Assembly (NCBI GenBank): GCA_009746045.1
Contig: RPFO01000283.1
Location: forward strand, 1 to 31,367
Length of the DNA stretch: 31,367 nucleotides
Origin: Mesostigma viride
Lineage: Eukaryota; Streptophyta; Mesostigmatophyceae; Mesostigmatales; Mesostigmataceae
Direction of reading: 5' to 3'
Part shown: positions 17,460 to 26,450 of the stretch, piece after piece
Position numbering within the stretch: position 1 is the stretch's first letter
How the letters are laid out: each line of letters opens with the position of its first letter
Position numbers and translations under genes: made by a program
Notes under the pieces: model-generated
Seen by the model: only the letters and a program-made list of their open reading frames with translations
Database searches by the model: none
What the model was told of the DNA's origin: nothing

Positions 17460-18646
17460 CTACGCGAAGAAATAGGGCTTGTTGGACCCCACAACATCGT
17501 ACAGAAGGAAGCCCCCGGCCTCTGCATTACGCTTGAGACGGTTGTTGGGGCGGCTAAAGCCCGGGAAAGCGACAGCCTCAGAAACAAGGCTGCAGAACTT
17601 GGCGCACTCGTAGCAGACCAAGTCAACGTCTAAAGAACGAGGCCTTGGAGCCACATACAGGTTCTGCACGTTGATGTCGATGCGCTTCATGCACTTCTGG
17701 CACTGCCTGCGAGGCCAGTAAAACTTGTCACTGGAGGGGCCGTCGTGCGTGTTGTCCTGGGCGCGCTCTGCCATCTTGTGGAGTTCCTCGTTGTACTGGA
17801 ACACCTCATCGATATGGCCCTTGTACTCCCAATACTGCATGCCGCGAGACATGGCCTTGCTGATGACCACGTTGTTGTCGACATACTGGGCCAGGAACTC
17901 GTTGCGGCAGATCCCACAAACGACGTCGCCAACCACGAGCTTGGCAACACGGAAATGGGAAGTGGTCTCCAGCATCTGAGGGGTGACCTCCTTCACCACT
18001 TCGTGCGCGTGGAGAGCAGGCTTCTTGCACACAGCGCACATGCACTTGGACAGAGGGTAGCCGGTGGGAGGAGGTGGGAGACGCTTGGGCTCATATTCGT
18101 ACTTGTAAATCTGCAAGCCCGTGTCAAAATTCTTGACAGTCTCCTGCACCTGCTCCGTGGGAGGAGAGGGACCTAGTGCATCCACCTTGTCGCTCAGTTC
18201 ATCCAGAGCGCACCCCCGGCACTGCATCTCCCCGTTCTCCTTCTTGCACACTGCCCTCTCCGGCACCTTTTTGCAGGTGACGCAATGCACCAGAGGAAAC
18301 TTGGAATCGCCACTACCATTTGGCCACACATGGCCTGCTGGAGGCCAAATGTCAGAGTCCTTAAACCGAGGGGCGAATAGCCCAGGGAGAGGAGCAGGCA
18401 CGTACACAGGCTCAGGCACTGGCGCAGCAGGCACTGGCACTGGCACAATCACAGGCACTGGCGCTGGCACAGGCGCAGGCACTGGCACAAGCGCAGGAGC
18501 TATGGCGGAACAACCAGTCCTAGTTTTGTGCAGCGAGGATATGGCAATCCATAGCATCTGGGAGAACCAAGCCCATGCAAGGCCCTAGTCTGTGCCCTAG
18601 TCTGACGCCTGAACATGGCCCAGCTGCTGCATCAAGCTGAGACATG
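17460..18646 (-). CDS. protein with three Cys4 zinc modules and a Pro-Val repeat (right-arm copy)
   Basis: The 365-aa frame (18557 to 17460) is identical in predicted sequence to the left-arm copy at 11566-12663. This conservation contrasts with the broken F-box-like genes and argues that this protein frame is real. Upstream, the promoter-proximal ATG is at 18646. In this arm its frame reads MSQLDAAAGPCSGVRLGHRL and runs 41 codons before TAG, still out of register with the main frame by one base. The N-terminus is therefore unresolved: it could be a short upstream ORF, an indel near the AAAA run at about 18528, or a true start at 18557. Confidence 0.65.
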
Positions 18647-18719
18647 GCGGTCTGCTGTTGTTTTCTGCGCTGGCTATGGCTGTTCTGTGGTGTGATGGTG
18701 CATTTGGTAGGCCTGCACG

Positions 18720-18731
18720 ACCTTTGTACCT
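18720..18731 (-). promoter_or_regulatory. core promoter GGTACAAAGGTC of the Cys4 gene (right)
   Basis: Mirror of 11392-11403, 75 bp upstream of the ATG at 18646. The 12-bp-arm palindrome is mirrored at about 18854-18880. Confidence 0.5.
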
Positions 18732-19024
18732 GTGGAAACTGGCCCTCCCACGAGATCTTCATCGGACGGCTGGGATCGATCCTCTAGAAGGTTCCATGGC
18801 GCGGCGCGGCGCGGCGCGGTAGTGACGTGGCGGAATGCCGTGCCACGGTACTCGGACCAGTATCCATGATACTGGTCCGGCCGTACCGGCGCCGCGCCGT
18901 ATCCGAGATACGCCGTACTATCATGGGAGATCTGAATTGCCGTGGACCGTCCGATCTCTGCCACGTGGCGGCGTCCCGTGGGAGATCGTCGTCCACGGAA
19001 TATTCCGCGAAGATGCCGTGGGGC

Positions 19025-19039
19025 GGGTACAAAGGTCCG
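19025..19039 (+). promoter_or_regulatory. core promoter GGGTACAAAGGTCCG of F-box-like B (right)
   Basis: Mirror of 11082-11097, with a GGAATATTCC site just upstream at about 18999. Confidence 0.55.
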
Positions 19040-19114
19040 ACACCACGTCAAAGTGGGCACTTCTCGCCTGCTCCAGCATCCCAACAGCACTAGCACCACT
19101 ACCACAAAGAAGAC

Positions 19115-19749
19115 ATGGCCGCTGCCACTTTTAACAGCCTGCCAGCTGAGATTGTGCACGAAATCGTGGAGTTGGCATGGCCCCACGGGTGTGGTGTCAG
19201 CAAGGAGCTGCAAGTGCCGTGGGACGCTGTCAAAGCTAAGACAGAGCAGCGAAGGATGCAGCTGTTGGATGCTATTGCCACTGAGCTTGAGGGGCGCTTC
19301 CTCTCTAAGCGCAGGCAGCCAGGGCCGTTTTGCCACTATACAGGATGGGCCCTGCGCAACTTTGCCATCGCCATCGCCAAGGCGGTGTGCAGTCCCTTTC
19401 CACTTTTGAGAAGAGGATGGACGCCTGCAAGTATGGCGATAGGCGTATGGAGGTGGCAACTCTGGCCATCGACCTAGAGGTTAAGCTGTCTGACCGCGTT
19501 TGCGCGATTCCCCGCCTGTGGGATGTGATGAAGGAGTATGTTGAATCCATTCCTCAGGTGGATAAGGATAAGACCGCAGAGGAGCATTGCCGTGTGCTCG
19601 TGGACCTCGTGAAGGCCGAGTACGACGCCTATCTGCCTGTCAACTTTTCCCCCGCTGCCTGCGAGAGGGAACTGAGGGTCATGAATGCCACCTGCGACAA
19701 GATGTACGACAAGTTCTGTCGCCGCCTGGCCCTGGAGGGGGTTCACTAA
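19115..19749 (+). pseudogene. F-box-like protein B (right-arm copy, frameshifted in the middle)
   Basis: From ATG 19115 the frame runs 120 codons (F-box-like block at residues 5-40) and shifts near 19376, where one base is missing relative to the left arm (CATCGCCAAGG against CATCGCTCAAGG). The downstream frame then reads correctly to TAA at 19747-19749, including YVESIPQVDKDK and the C-terminal CERELRVMNATCDKMYDKFC that the left arm loses. Each arm therefore holds an intact version of the part broken in the other. A 3' inverted pair GACAAAGTC/GACTTTGTC lies at about 19767-19830. Confidence 0.6.
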
Positions 19750-20451
19750 CTAAGTGCCCCTTTGGAATAGACAAAGTCCCCTATGGGCATTAAGCCTTAT
19801 TATGATTCTAATGGAAATCCATGACTTTGTCTCTATCTCATGGCGTCTCATAGTACAATTGCACTAGGAATCGTAGTACAGAGTATAATAAGAGTAGAAA
19901 TGCACTAGACGACACTACAGTAGTACAGATTACTACAAATACGCAACTGCTTGTGTATTGTAGGATTTCCCACTAGAATCCGTCCAAGTGTCGTGCCATA
20001 CTGCCACGTGGCAACCTGGACGGTCTGACATGACAGTCCGTACAACCGTATCCGTCAGCTGCCGGTTCGGACGGCCTGCCATGTCAGTACCGTGCCACGT
20101 CAGATCTGACAGCGTGCCACGTCAGTCCGCGCCGCGCCGGTTCCGCCGCGCGTCGGTTACGAAGATCTGCCACGACAGTCGGCACACTGTCCCGTCTGAC
20201 ACCTGTCAGATCTGTCAGTCTGCCATGACAGTCCGTATCCCTGTCACGTAACTGCCGACGCGGCGCGACCGTTTCCTTCTAGCGACCGTCCCACGGCATA
20301 TTCGTGGGAATATTCCCGGAATATGCCGGGAATATGCCGTTCGTCCTCCTCCCCACGAGGCCAAAAGCCCAAACACGACCAAAAATGCAGCCAAACCCTC
20401 ACGAACCACTCAGAACAGCAGCAGGATACCACTATCAGCAGCTAGCCAGCT
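19750..20451. other. intergenic: 3' flank of F-box-like B, TGTCAG-rich tract, RING promoter (right)
   Basis: Mirror of 9672-10372. No gene seen. It contains the TGTCAG/CTGACA tract (20008-20255), the ATATTCC palindrome cluster (20288-20338) and a GGCCAAAAGCCCAAAC block about 95 bp upstream of the RING ATG that may act as its A-rich core promoter. Confidence 0.45.
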
Positions 20452-21982
20452 ATGGCGACGACCCAAGAACATGAGGCCCAGGAACCTGAGCGTACGTATT
20501 TTCCCATGCATGTCTGTTTTTGTGTTTCCTTGGTTTGTTTTTTGGGCATTTTCAGCAGCTGACAGGAACGCCATTGGTCATTTTCTATTCATTCTTTGCA
20601 GGCTGGAACCCCTCTGACGACCTTTTTGACCACAACGACTACGACCACCTGGACGACGCAGGCACGGAAGTCAATTCGCACGCTGCGATCGACGACCTGG
20701 TGGCTCAGTCTCGCCCTGCGGCTGCTCCCAGTACGTGGTCTGCTGTTTTATGCATCCCTTTTCGATTGCCTGCTGGATTTTGCAGGTGATGGCCACTATC
20801 TGTTGGATGTTGCAGGTGATGGCCACTATCTGATACATTTTGCAGTTGTCTGTGTGTTTTCCTTTGCATGCAGGCCTGCTGCGTGGTGGTCCCAGCTCCC
20901 GTTCTCGTTCTGGAGGCGCTGGGCCCAGCGGTGGGGACTTAGCCGCATTGCAGCGCCAGCTGAGGGAGACGCAGGAGGAGTTGGAGCGCGAGAGGAACCG
21001 CAGCAGGCGTCGTTCTTTCTCCCCTGATCCCACTCGCGAAGAGCTCAAGAAGATGCGCTTGGCTCTCGAGGAGGCGAACCACAAGATCACGTGGTTCGAG
21101 AAGAGGCTGGCGTGCTGCGACATCTGCACCGAGCCCTTCGGCACGGAGGGGAAGTACCCCATCATCTACCTCGTGGAGGGCGTCCACACCTGCGTCCCTC
21201 AGCACTGCAACAAGTGCGCTGATATGCTCGAGGCCCACGCTCTGGAGTATAATTCTACCAGGCCCAACGCCCGTGTGATTGGCAAGCGCTGCCCAGAATG
21301 CAAGGAGCTCCTGATGCGCACTGGCAGCCAGTACAAGCGCAATGTGGGTGTCGACAGACTCACATTCACCCTTGTGAATGTGCGTCTGTGCGCTCGCGGG
21401 TGCGGCGGCGAGGTCGTGCTCGGCGAGGAGGCGATTCACGACAACACCTGCGCCAAGCTTGTCAGGCCCTGCCCCAACAAGCTTTCTCTCCCTGGTGATA
21501 ACGGCACCGTGACCATCCTGGGCTGCACCTACCAGGCCACCAGCCGCGAGGACTTGGATCGCCACCTGCGCGTGGTGGACAACGTGTCAGAGTGTGGTTT
21601 CCGTGGTCTGCCGGCCGCCATCGCCGCCGCCGCCGCCGCTGCTGCTCCTGCTGCTGCTCCTGCTGCTGCTCCTGCTGCTCGCGCTTCTTTCGCTGTTCGC
21701 GCTGTGGGGGGGAATGAGAATTACCCCGCGGGAGTCAACGGTTTCTTGTCCGCCCTGCAGTACATCAGGGATCACCCCCAACTGCAGTGCTCCGGGTCTG
21801 CGGGCAATGCACTGGCCGTGGCCTTCTTTGAGGCACTCGGCGGTGGCGTCGGGTGGGACGCGCTGGCCGTGAGGCGGTTGGTGGAACGCTTCCGCGATGC
21901 GACGAGGCGCATTGTTGACAGGGACGCACACTTGGTTGCTGATGTTCAGCACCGGGAGGTGATTGTGGTTGAGGATGAGTAG
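20452..21982 (+). CDS. RING/TRAF-like zinc-finger protein, three exons (right-arm copy)
   Basis: Exons are 20452-20491, 20602-20730 and 20874-21982. Introns begin GTACGT and end TTTGCAG or TGCATGCAG, and both splices preserve the frame (codon 14 and codon 57 are split after their first base). Exon 3 is identical in predicted protein to the left copy, including the RING Cys93/96, His116/Cys118, Cys123/126 and Cys151/154 (numbered in the open frame from 20840) and the TRAF-like Cys/His block. Intron 1 differs from the left copy by about 3 nt. Conservation of the protein with drift in the intron suggests selection, or recent duplication with few changes. Confidence 0.8.
20779..20846 (+). repeat. 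30-bp tandem repeat with three acceptor-like TTGCAG sites in intron 2 (right)
   Basis: TGCAG occurs at 20781, 20811 and 20841 in a 30-bp repeat, ahead of the acceptor at 20873. Splicing to either of the first two would place exon 3 in another frame, open to 21027, which lacks the RING. Confidence 0.6.
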
Positions 21983-22087
21983 GGGGTCTAGAAAGGGGAA
22001 GGGGCTATTCCTCCCTGTAGTGAGTGTGCCCTTGGAGGCACCTCGTTGAGGACATTGTTGATTAGGACTTTGCCTATTGTACATTGT

Positions 22088-22126
22088 AATAAATAAGACT
22101 CATTGCATGCAAATCCAACACCAATG
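22088..22126 (+). terminator. 3' end motif with AATAAA of the RING gene (right)
   Basis: AATAAATAAGACTCATTGCA, then TGCAAATCCAACAC; the mirror of 7998-8036. Confidence 0.55.
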
Positions 22127-22272
22127 CATCATTAGATAGGAACCCGCGGCCCGCGAATAGGACTTGAACGGATATCCCATGATACTAGAGTTTTCCCATG
22201 ATACTGGCACCTGTCACAGTACGGCCAGGTGGACGGCCGGGTGGACGGTGGGGTCGCCCTAGGGTTTAGTAG

Positions 22273-22468
22273 CATCGTGTGATCACAGATCAATCCACTC
22301 TGCAGTAAGTTCCCTATCTAGGATACTCTATAGTACCGTCCAATGGCAGGACACTACGTATACTGGGTACTGACATCTGTCACGTACCCTAGTATACCCA
22401 AAGTACCTATCCAGGGAAATGTATGTGACTCGACTAGCAGTCCTATCTGCATAGCCCACGTGGTATTT
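22273..22468. other. junction interval right of the palindrome
   Basis: No gene. An imperfect hairpin at 22356-22397 (GTATACTGGGTACTGACA, loop TC, TGTCACGTACCCTAGTATAC) is the main feature. Its TAC/GTA-rich style resembles 7500-7700, so virus-like sequence may extend to about 22468 before the retroelement. Confidence 0.4.
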
Positions 22469-22840
22469 ATCAAGGAGACAACCAGCGCAGGCCAGAAATC
22501 GGGAGAATCCGGACCAATGAGGGTAGCTCGAGCCTGCCGCGTTATCTTGTCCGCGTGTTCGAGTCGTTCAGGATGATGAAGATGAATGGTGATGGAAATG
22601 TGTATCCTTGTGCATTGAAATTATGGCTGGCTTACGTGTAGAGCGACTAGATGACCTAGACGGTGGGGCCGGAAACAGCATGCTTGATTGATCAGGGCGT
22701 GTGTTTCGAGCCTAACTGGCCGGGAGTGTCTAGTGCATGGTGAGCACCATTGCTCCGATCGCTCTCCCACCATTTACGAGGAAATACCAGCAAATGGAGA
22801 ACCACTGCCGGAAAAGGTCTAGCTAGTCAGTCATCACGTT
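22469..22840. repeat. left terminal direct repeat (pLTR-like) of the Penelope-like element
   Basis: It begins ATCAAGGAGACAACCAGCGC and ends AGTCAGTCATCAC. A direct copy with small indels lies at 30248-30602. The two bracket the retroelement, as pseudo-LTRs do in Penelope-like elements. Confidence 0.7.
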
Positions 22841-25300
22841 AGCCATGCCATGATTCCAAACGTCCAAGAACTGCACACGGTGCAAAGGCAAAAAGCCGGA
22901 GGACAGCACTTTCAAATGTGCGGCGGGAACCAAAAGCCCGCGGATGCCAGAAAACATCGTGTTGCTGCAGCGACGCGACGATGTGGACACCGAATCCAGT
23001 GCCAAGCTCGGAACGGCCGCAAAGAAGATCTGGCATCACAGGGTTCAGATGTGCGGAGATACTATGCGATCCAGCCGGTCCACGACCTGTTTGTAGAGCT
23101 TGTGCCAAGGGGCAGCACCGAACAGATGTGGGTGACGTTGCAAAAAACACCGGACTTGACGGAGCATAATGTCTCGGTCATAGTCTTTGACCGACAAACG
23201 ATGCCAGAGTTCAACAAGATTCGTGATGAAATCGACACGATAAGAACAAAGACGGGGAAAACGATGTAACTGACTAAGAACAACACCATATTTTGCTGTG
23301 CATGTGGGAAAGGAGACTGTGAATATCGGGGTAACGAATAAAAGGAATTTGCTGGTATTTAGGATCCTTGCGCTTATCATAGACAGCCGTACGCCAGCCT
23401 TTCTTGTTATGGGTCATAATGTTAAGATCGAGGTAATTGCAATGAGTATACTCAAAAGGATATATCCTCCGACGTGAGCTTTAATGTGAGGGATGCTTGC
23501 GAGTCAGATGCCAGGCAGACCAGCGGTGATATACAAATGGGTTGTGAAATCAGGGTTGTCAAAAGCAATGACATCATCAATGTATCGACATGTGTGGATA
23601 AAACGCCTGATGAGAACAGCATCGTTTGAGGCAATGAGATTCTCCATGAATGCAAGCTCATAAGTGTATAGATAGAGGTTTGCAAGGAGCCCGGCACAGT
23701 TAGTGCCCATAGGGATGCCGATAGCTTGTTGGTATACATTGCCCGCAAAACAAATGAAGGTGTTATCAACATGCAAGATAAGAGATCCAATGAACAAGGT
23801 CAGCCTTCGTGATAATATAATTATAAGCATCCAGCACGATATAGCACCTGCCGCAATCCCTGATGAGACTCAGCCACGTTGCTGTGGGCTTGGTCTGAGA
23901 AACACGCACGTGCAGGCCGGGTTGCGCCCGTGAGGCCTTCGTGCATACAGACGAGTATAAGGAGGCTATCTAAACGAGCTTTCAAATCGTGCAAATCTAG
24001 TGTGGTATATAGAGTCCACGGTGAAATCACAGCTAGGTGGCTATGGGCATAGGTATACGCTTCTCTGCTGCTGTCTTAGAACGGCTAAGGGCGGCAAGGC
24101 GTAGGCGTACTTGGGCTGAGTCTATGACGATCCAACTACCAGCGCATTCATACCCGGCATTCGACAGCACCTCCAACCATAATGCATTGGCTTCGGGGAG
24201 AAGAGCATTCAAAGCATGGCAGATGAGTTTTGAGAGAGGCATCAGTGGGGCCGGCTGAATGCGACGCAGCAATGGTGCGCAAAGCAACAGGAGTTTTGTG
24301 CAGCTTAAGTGTGAGATACAGATATGGGAACGTAGTGGTGGTGGCGCGTCGCTGCCGCTTAAGGAATATGCCCGAGCAACAATGTTTTGGCTGTGCAGAA
24401 AAGCCCGATGAGCAGCAGTGATGCTGGCGGTGGACTGTGCACGCTGAACATAGGTATAGGGCTGGACGCCAACTCGTGTTGCAAAGTAGCAAGGTAGTGC
24501 TTCTTGCATATAAAAGCAAAGTTGTTGGCACTCTTGTCAACATACGTGATGATAGAGTCCTGCTTGAAGTGGTCAAGAAGTGCTTTATCTGTGGTGTTGA
24601 GCCAGGTGGTGCGGTGGACCTGCCGGAGACGGTAATCAAGCCTGGTGAGACGTGCATTGCATTCGTGAATGATCGACGGCGCGAAACCACGGTTCCATGG
24701 CAAGGGGAGCAAGCTGTAGGTCCGTGCACATCGCATTGCAGAATTTGCGCAGTGATGTTGAGAGCATTGCATTCACCTCTTTGGCACACGTGCGCTGGAC
24801 CCACGGCCGAAACTTGGTGCCTTTGGCAAAAAGGTCTACAAGCGTGTGGCTCGATCGGTAGGATGCTGAGGTCATGCAGCGGTCATGAAGTGCTGTGAGG
24901 TGGGATCAAGGTACTTGAAATACCGTTGTTGTTGGCAGGGGCAGGGCCCTGCCAAGATGGTGGCCAGCTCGGTGGGCGTTGTACCGCGGCTGACCTTCCC
25001 GTTGCCATGAAAACCATTTGTCCCAAGGTGCATGGGAGAGTAATGCCAGGCGGCAATGGGAGTGCCGAAAGTGTTGCGCACCACGAGCGGCATGCATCGC
25101 AGCCTGCACTTGCGGCAAATGCAGAAATAAGCAGAATGTGTGGCAAACACAGCTCATCCATAGCAGCATGAATGAAAGGTGAGATCAGTAAACGGCGCGG
25201 ACGCAGTGCATCTGCATTAATTCCCATTGACACGGTGCCGAATGATCATACGTGAGAGAAGGCCGGCCTCGCAGACTAGTGGCATATATATGGGAGCGGG
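22823..25300 (-). pseudogene. Penelope-like reverse transcriptase, frameshifted
   Basis: Read right to left across several frames, the order of reverse transcriptase signatures is clear. LVDLFAKGTKFRPWVQRT (near 24840) comes first, then YVDKSANNFAFICKKHYLAT (near 24540), FPYLYLTLKLHKTPVALRTI (near 24320) and a catalytic DFTVDSIY followed by LDLHDLKARL (near 24000). Next are GIPMGTNCAGLLANLYLYTY (near 23710), the catalytic YIDD (near 23610) and a C-terminal YGVVLSQLHRFPRLCSYRVD block (near 23290). The GTKF, KLHK and GIPMGTNCA signatures are typical of Penelope-like elements and not of LINE or LTR elements. The final frame stops at 22823, inside the terminal repeat. At least four frame changes mean the copy is dead as sequenced. 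Confidence 0.8.
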
Positions 25301-25301
25301 G
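25284..25301. repeat. 18-bp direct repeat, left side of the LINE composite
   Basis: ATATATATGGGAGCGGGG is identical at 28334-28351. The interval between the copies (25302-28333) is LINE-derived, and Penelope-like sequence flanks both sides, so this is a good target-site duplication candidate. Confidence 0.6.
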
Positions 25302-25308
25302 ATATTGA

Positions 25309-25520
25309 CATGGCTCTGTATAGAGGTTTATAGCTGGGCGTTTGCTTTGGTTTGAGTGATTTCACTCTGCTGTAAGTAATTATATTTTTAATATATATAT
25401 TAATAATAGTAATTATATTATTAATATATATATTAAAAATATAATTACTTACAGCAGAGTGAAATCACTCAAACCAAAGCAAACGCCCAGCTATAAACCT
25501 ATATACAGAGCCATGTCAAA
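25309..25520. repeat. head-to-head LINE 3' tails (inverted repeat, AT-rich centre)
   Basis: GGTTTATAGCTGGGCGTTTG, then GTGATTTCACTCTGCTGTAA and a TTAATATATA tail, are present in both orientations around about 25405. A third copy of the tail lies at 25990-26070 on the minus strand. This looks like two truncated LINE ends joined tail to tail. Confidence 0.65.
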
Positions 25521-25565
25521 GCTCTATACTACGATAAGACCAATGGAAACGCCTAACGGAGGAAC

Positions 25566-25985
25566 CTAATAGCCCTGCTGCACCGCAAAATCAGCCCGCG
25601 TACGGCGGAGCATGATGTCAGCCATGGCCCGAGTCAGCGCCACCGACAAGCGCTGACGCCAATATGACGTCCAGGTCCGCGCCGACCATGGGGCCCGCTG
25701 GCCCTCCAGGTCCAGCCGGTCCTCCCGGAGCCGGCAACACTCCTTGAAGAAGGCGGAGGTCAGGGGCCCCATGGCCCCAAACTCCTCCAGGACAAAGGGC
25801 ACCACACGATGGTGCCCGACGTCGCCGTAGGCCAGGAGCTTGGCCCGCTCCGCCCGGTCCGCCGTGTAACCTGCCGTGAGGGAGGCCCCAGCCACGTGGC
25901 TAAGAGCCAAGGGCCGCGCCACCGAAACGTCAATAAGCAGATGCCGGCCACCCCCTCAAAGTCCAGCACCACGATGTCAGGCCGG
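25566..25985 (-). pseudogene. LINE ORF2 C-terminal fragment, copy 1
   Basis: Codons read PDIVVLDFEGVAGICLL, then (after a small shift) RPLALSHVAGASLTAGYTA, RVVPFVLEEFGAMGP and a tail ending FAVQQGY. The VPFVLEEFGAMGP region with the preceding LDFEG / RPLA blocks is the conserved segment after the reverse transcriptase domain in many non-LTR ORF2 proteins. The catalytic domain itself is absent, so this is a 5'-truncated remnant. Its 3' UTR continues to about 25400. Confidence 0.6.
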
Positions 25986-25989
25986 TGGT

Positions 25990-26075
25990 TAATATATATT
26001 AAAAATATAATTACTTACAGCAGAGTGAAATCACTCAAACCAAAGCAAACGCCCAGCTATAAACCTATTAATTAA
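25990..26075 (-). repeat. LINE 3' tail, third copy
   Basis: A direct copy of the 25420-25500 block (CTGGGCGTTTGCTTTGGTTT with the AT-rich tail) abutting the ORF2 fragment, evidence of nested or tandem insertion. Confidence 0.6.
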
Positions 26076-26084
26076 TTAATAAGC

Positions 26085-26103
26085 ACGTGACTGCGTCACG
26101 TGG
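26085..26103. repeat. hairpin CACGTGAC-TGC-GTCACGTG
   Basis: Eight-base arms with a 3-nt loop, next to a TTAATTAATTAATAA run. From 26104 to 26450 I see no gene; this stretch lies 3' of LINE ORF1 where ORF2 should begin, so most of ORF2 is missing. Confidence 0.5.
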
Positions 26104-26450
26104 GTGCCAATACAGAGTAAAGGAACCTTCAACCCTATATACACAGTGAGAAGGAGGGAGGGCGCCCTAGCTTCTCTCACTGCCGCAGGTGGGCAGGCCA
26201 CAGAGCGCTCTCTCCACGGCATGGTGCCGGGGCGCAACACTGTGGGTGCAATACAACCAGTGCAATACCATAGGTAGGCTGACGCATAGCTTATGCTACA
26301 AATGTGAGGTGGGCTCAAGACGTCGGCTAATTAAGGCGCAAGCTGATGGCCACAAGGTGCCAGAGCTAATTGAAGGTACTATAACGCTGTGCGCTAATAT
26401 CGTTTCAAGTGCTGTAATGCCTAAGCTATCCCATCATCGATTGCCCCCAT

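Larger units (their letters stand above)
7852..22272. repeat. giant head-to-head palindrome, two arms of ~7.2 kb
   Basis: The left arm (7852-15060) is repeated in inverted orientation at 15061-22272. Matching genes pair around a constant coordinate sum that drifts only from 30121 to 30124, showing few indels. There is no spacer at the centre. The arms are not identical: substitutions and 1-3 nt indels are scattered, for example near 9560, 10445, 10755, 11508, 13880 and 14050 and at their mirror positions. The outer end is the CTACTAAACCC block at 7852-7862 and 22262-22272. Beyond it the flanks are unrelated. Confidence 0.95.

Noticed and set aside
22339-22576. Short plus-strand frame at the palindrome/retroelement junction
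   Set aside because: Composition is not protein-like and it crosses the start of the terminal direct repeat; no homology recognised.
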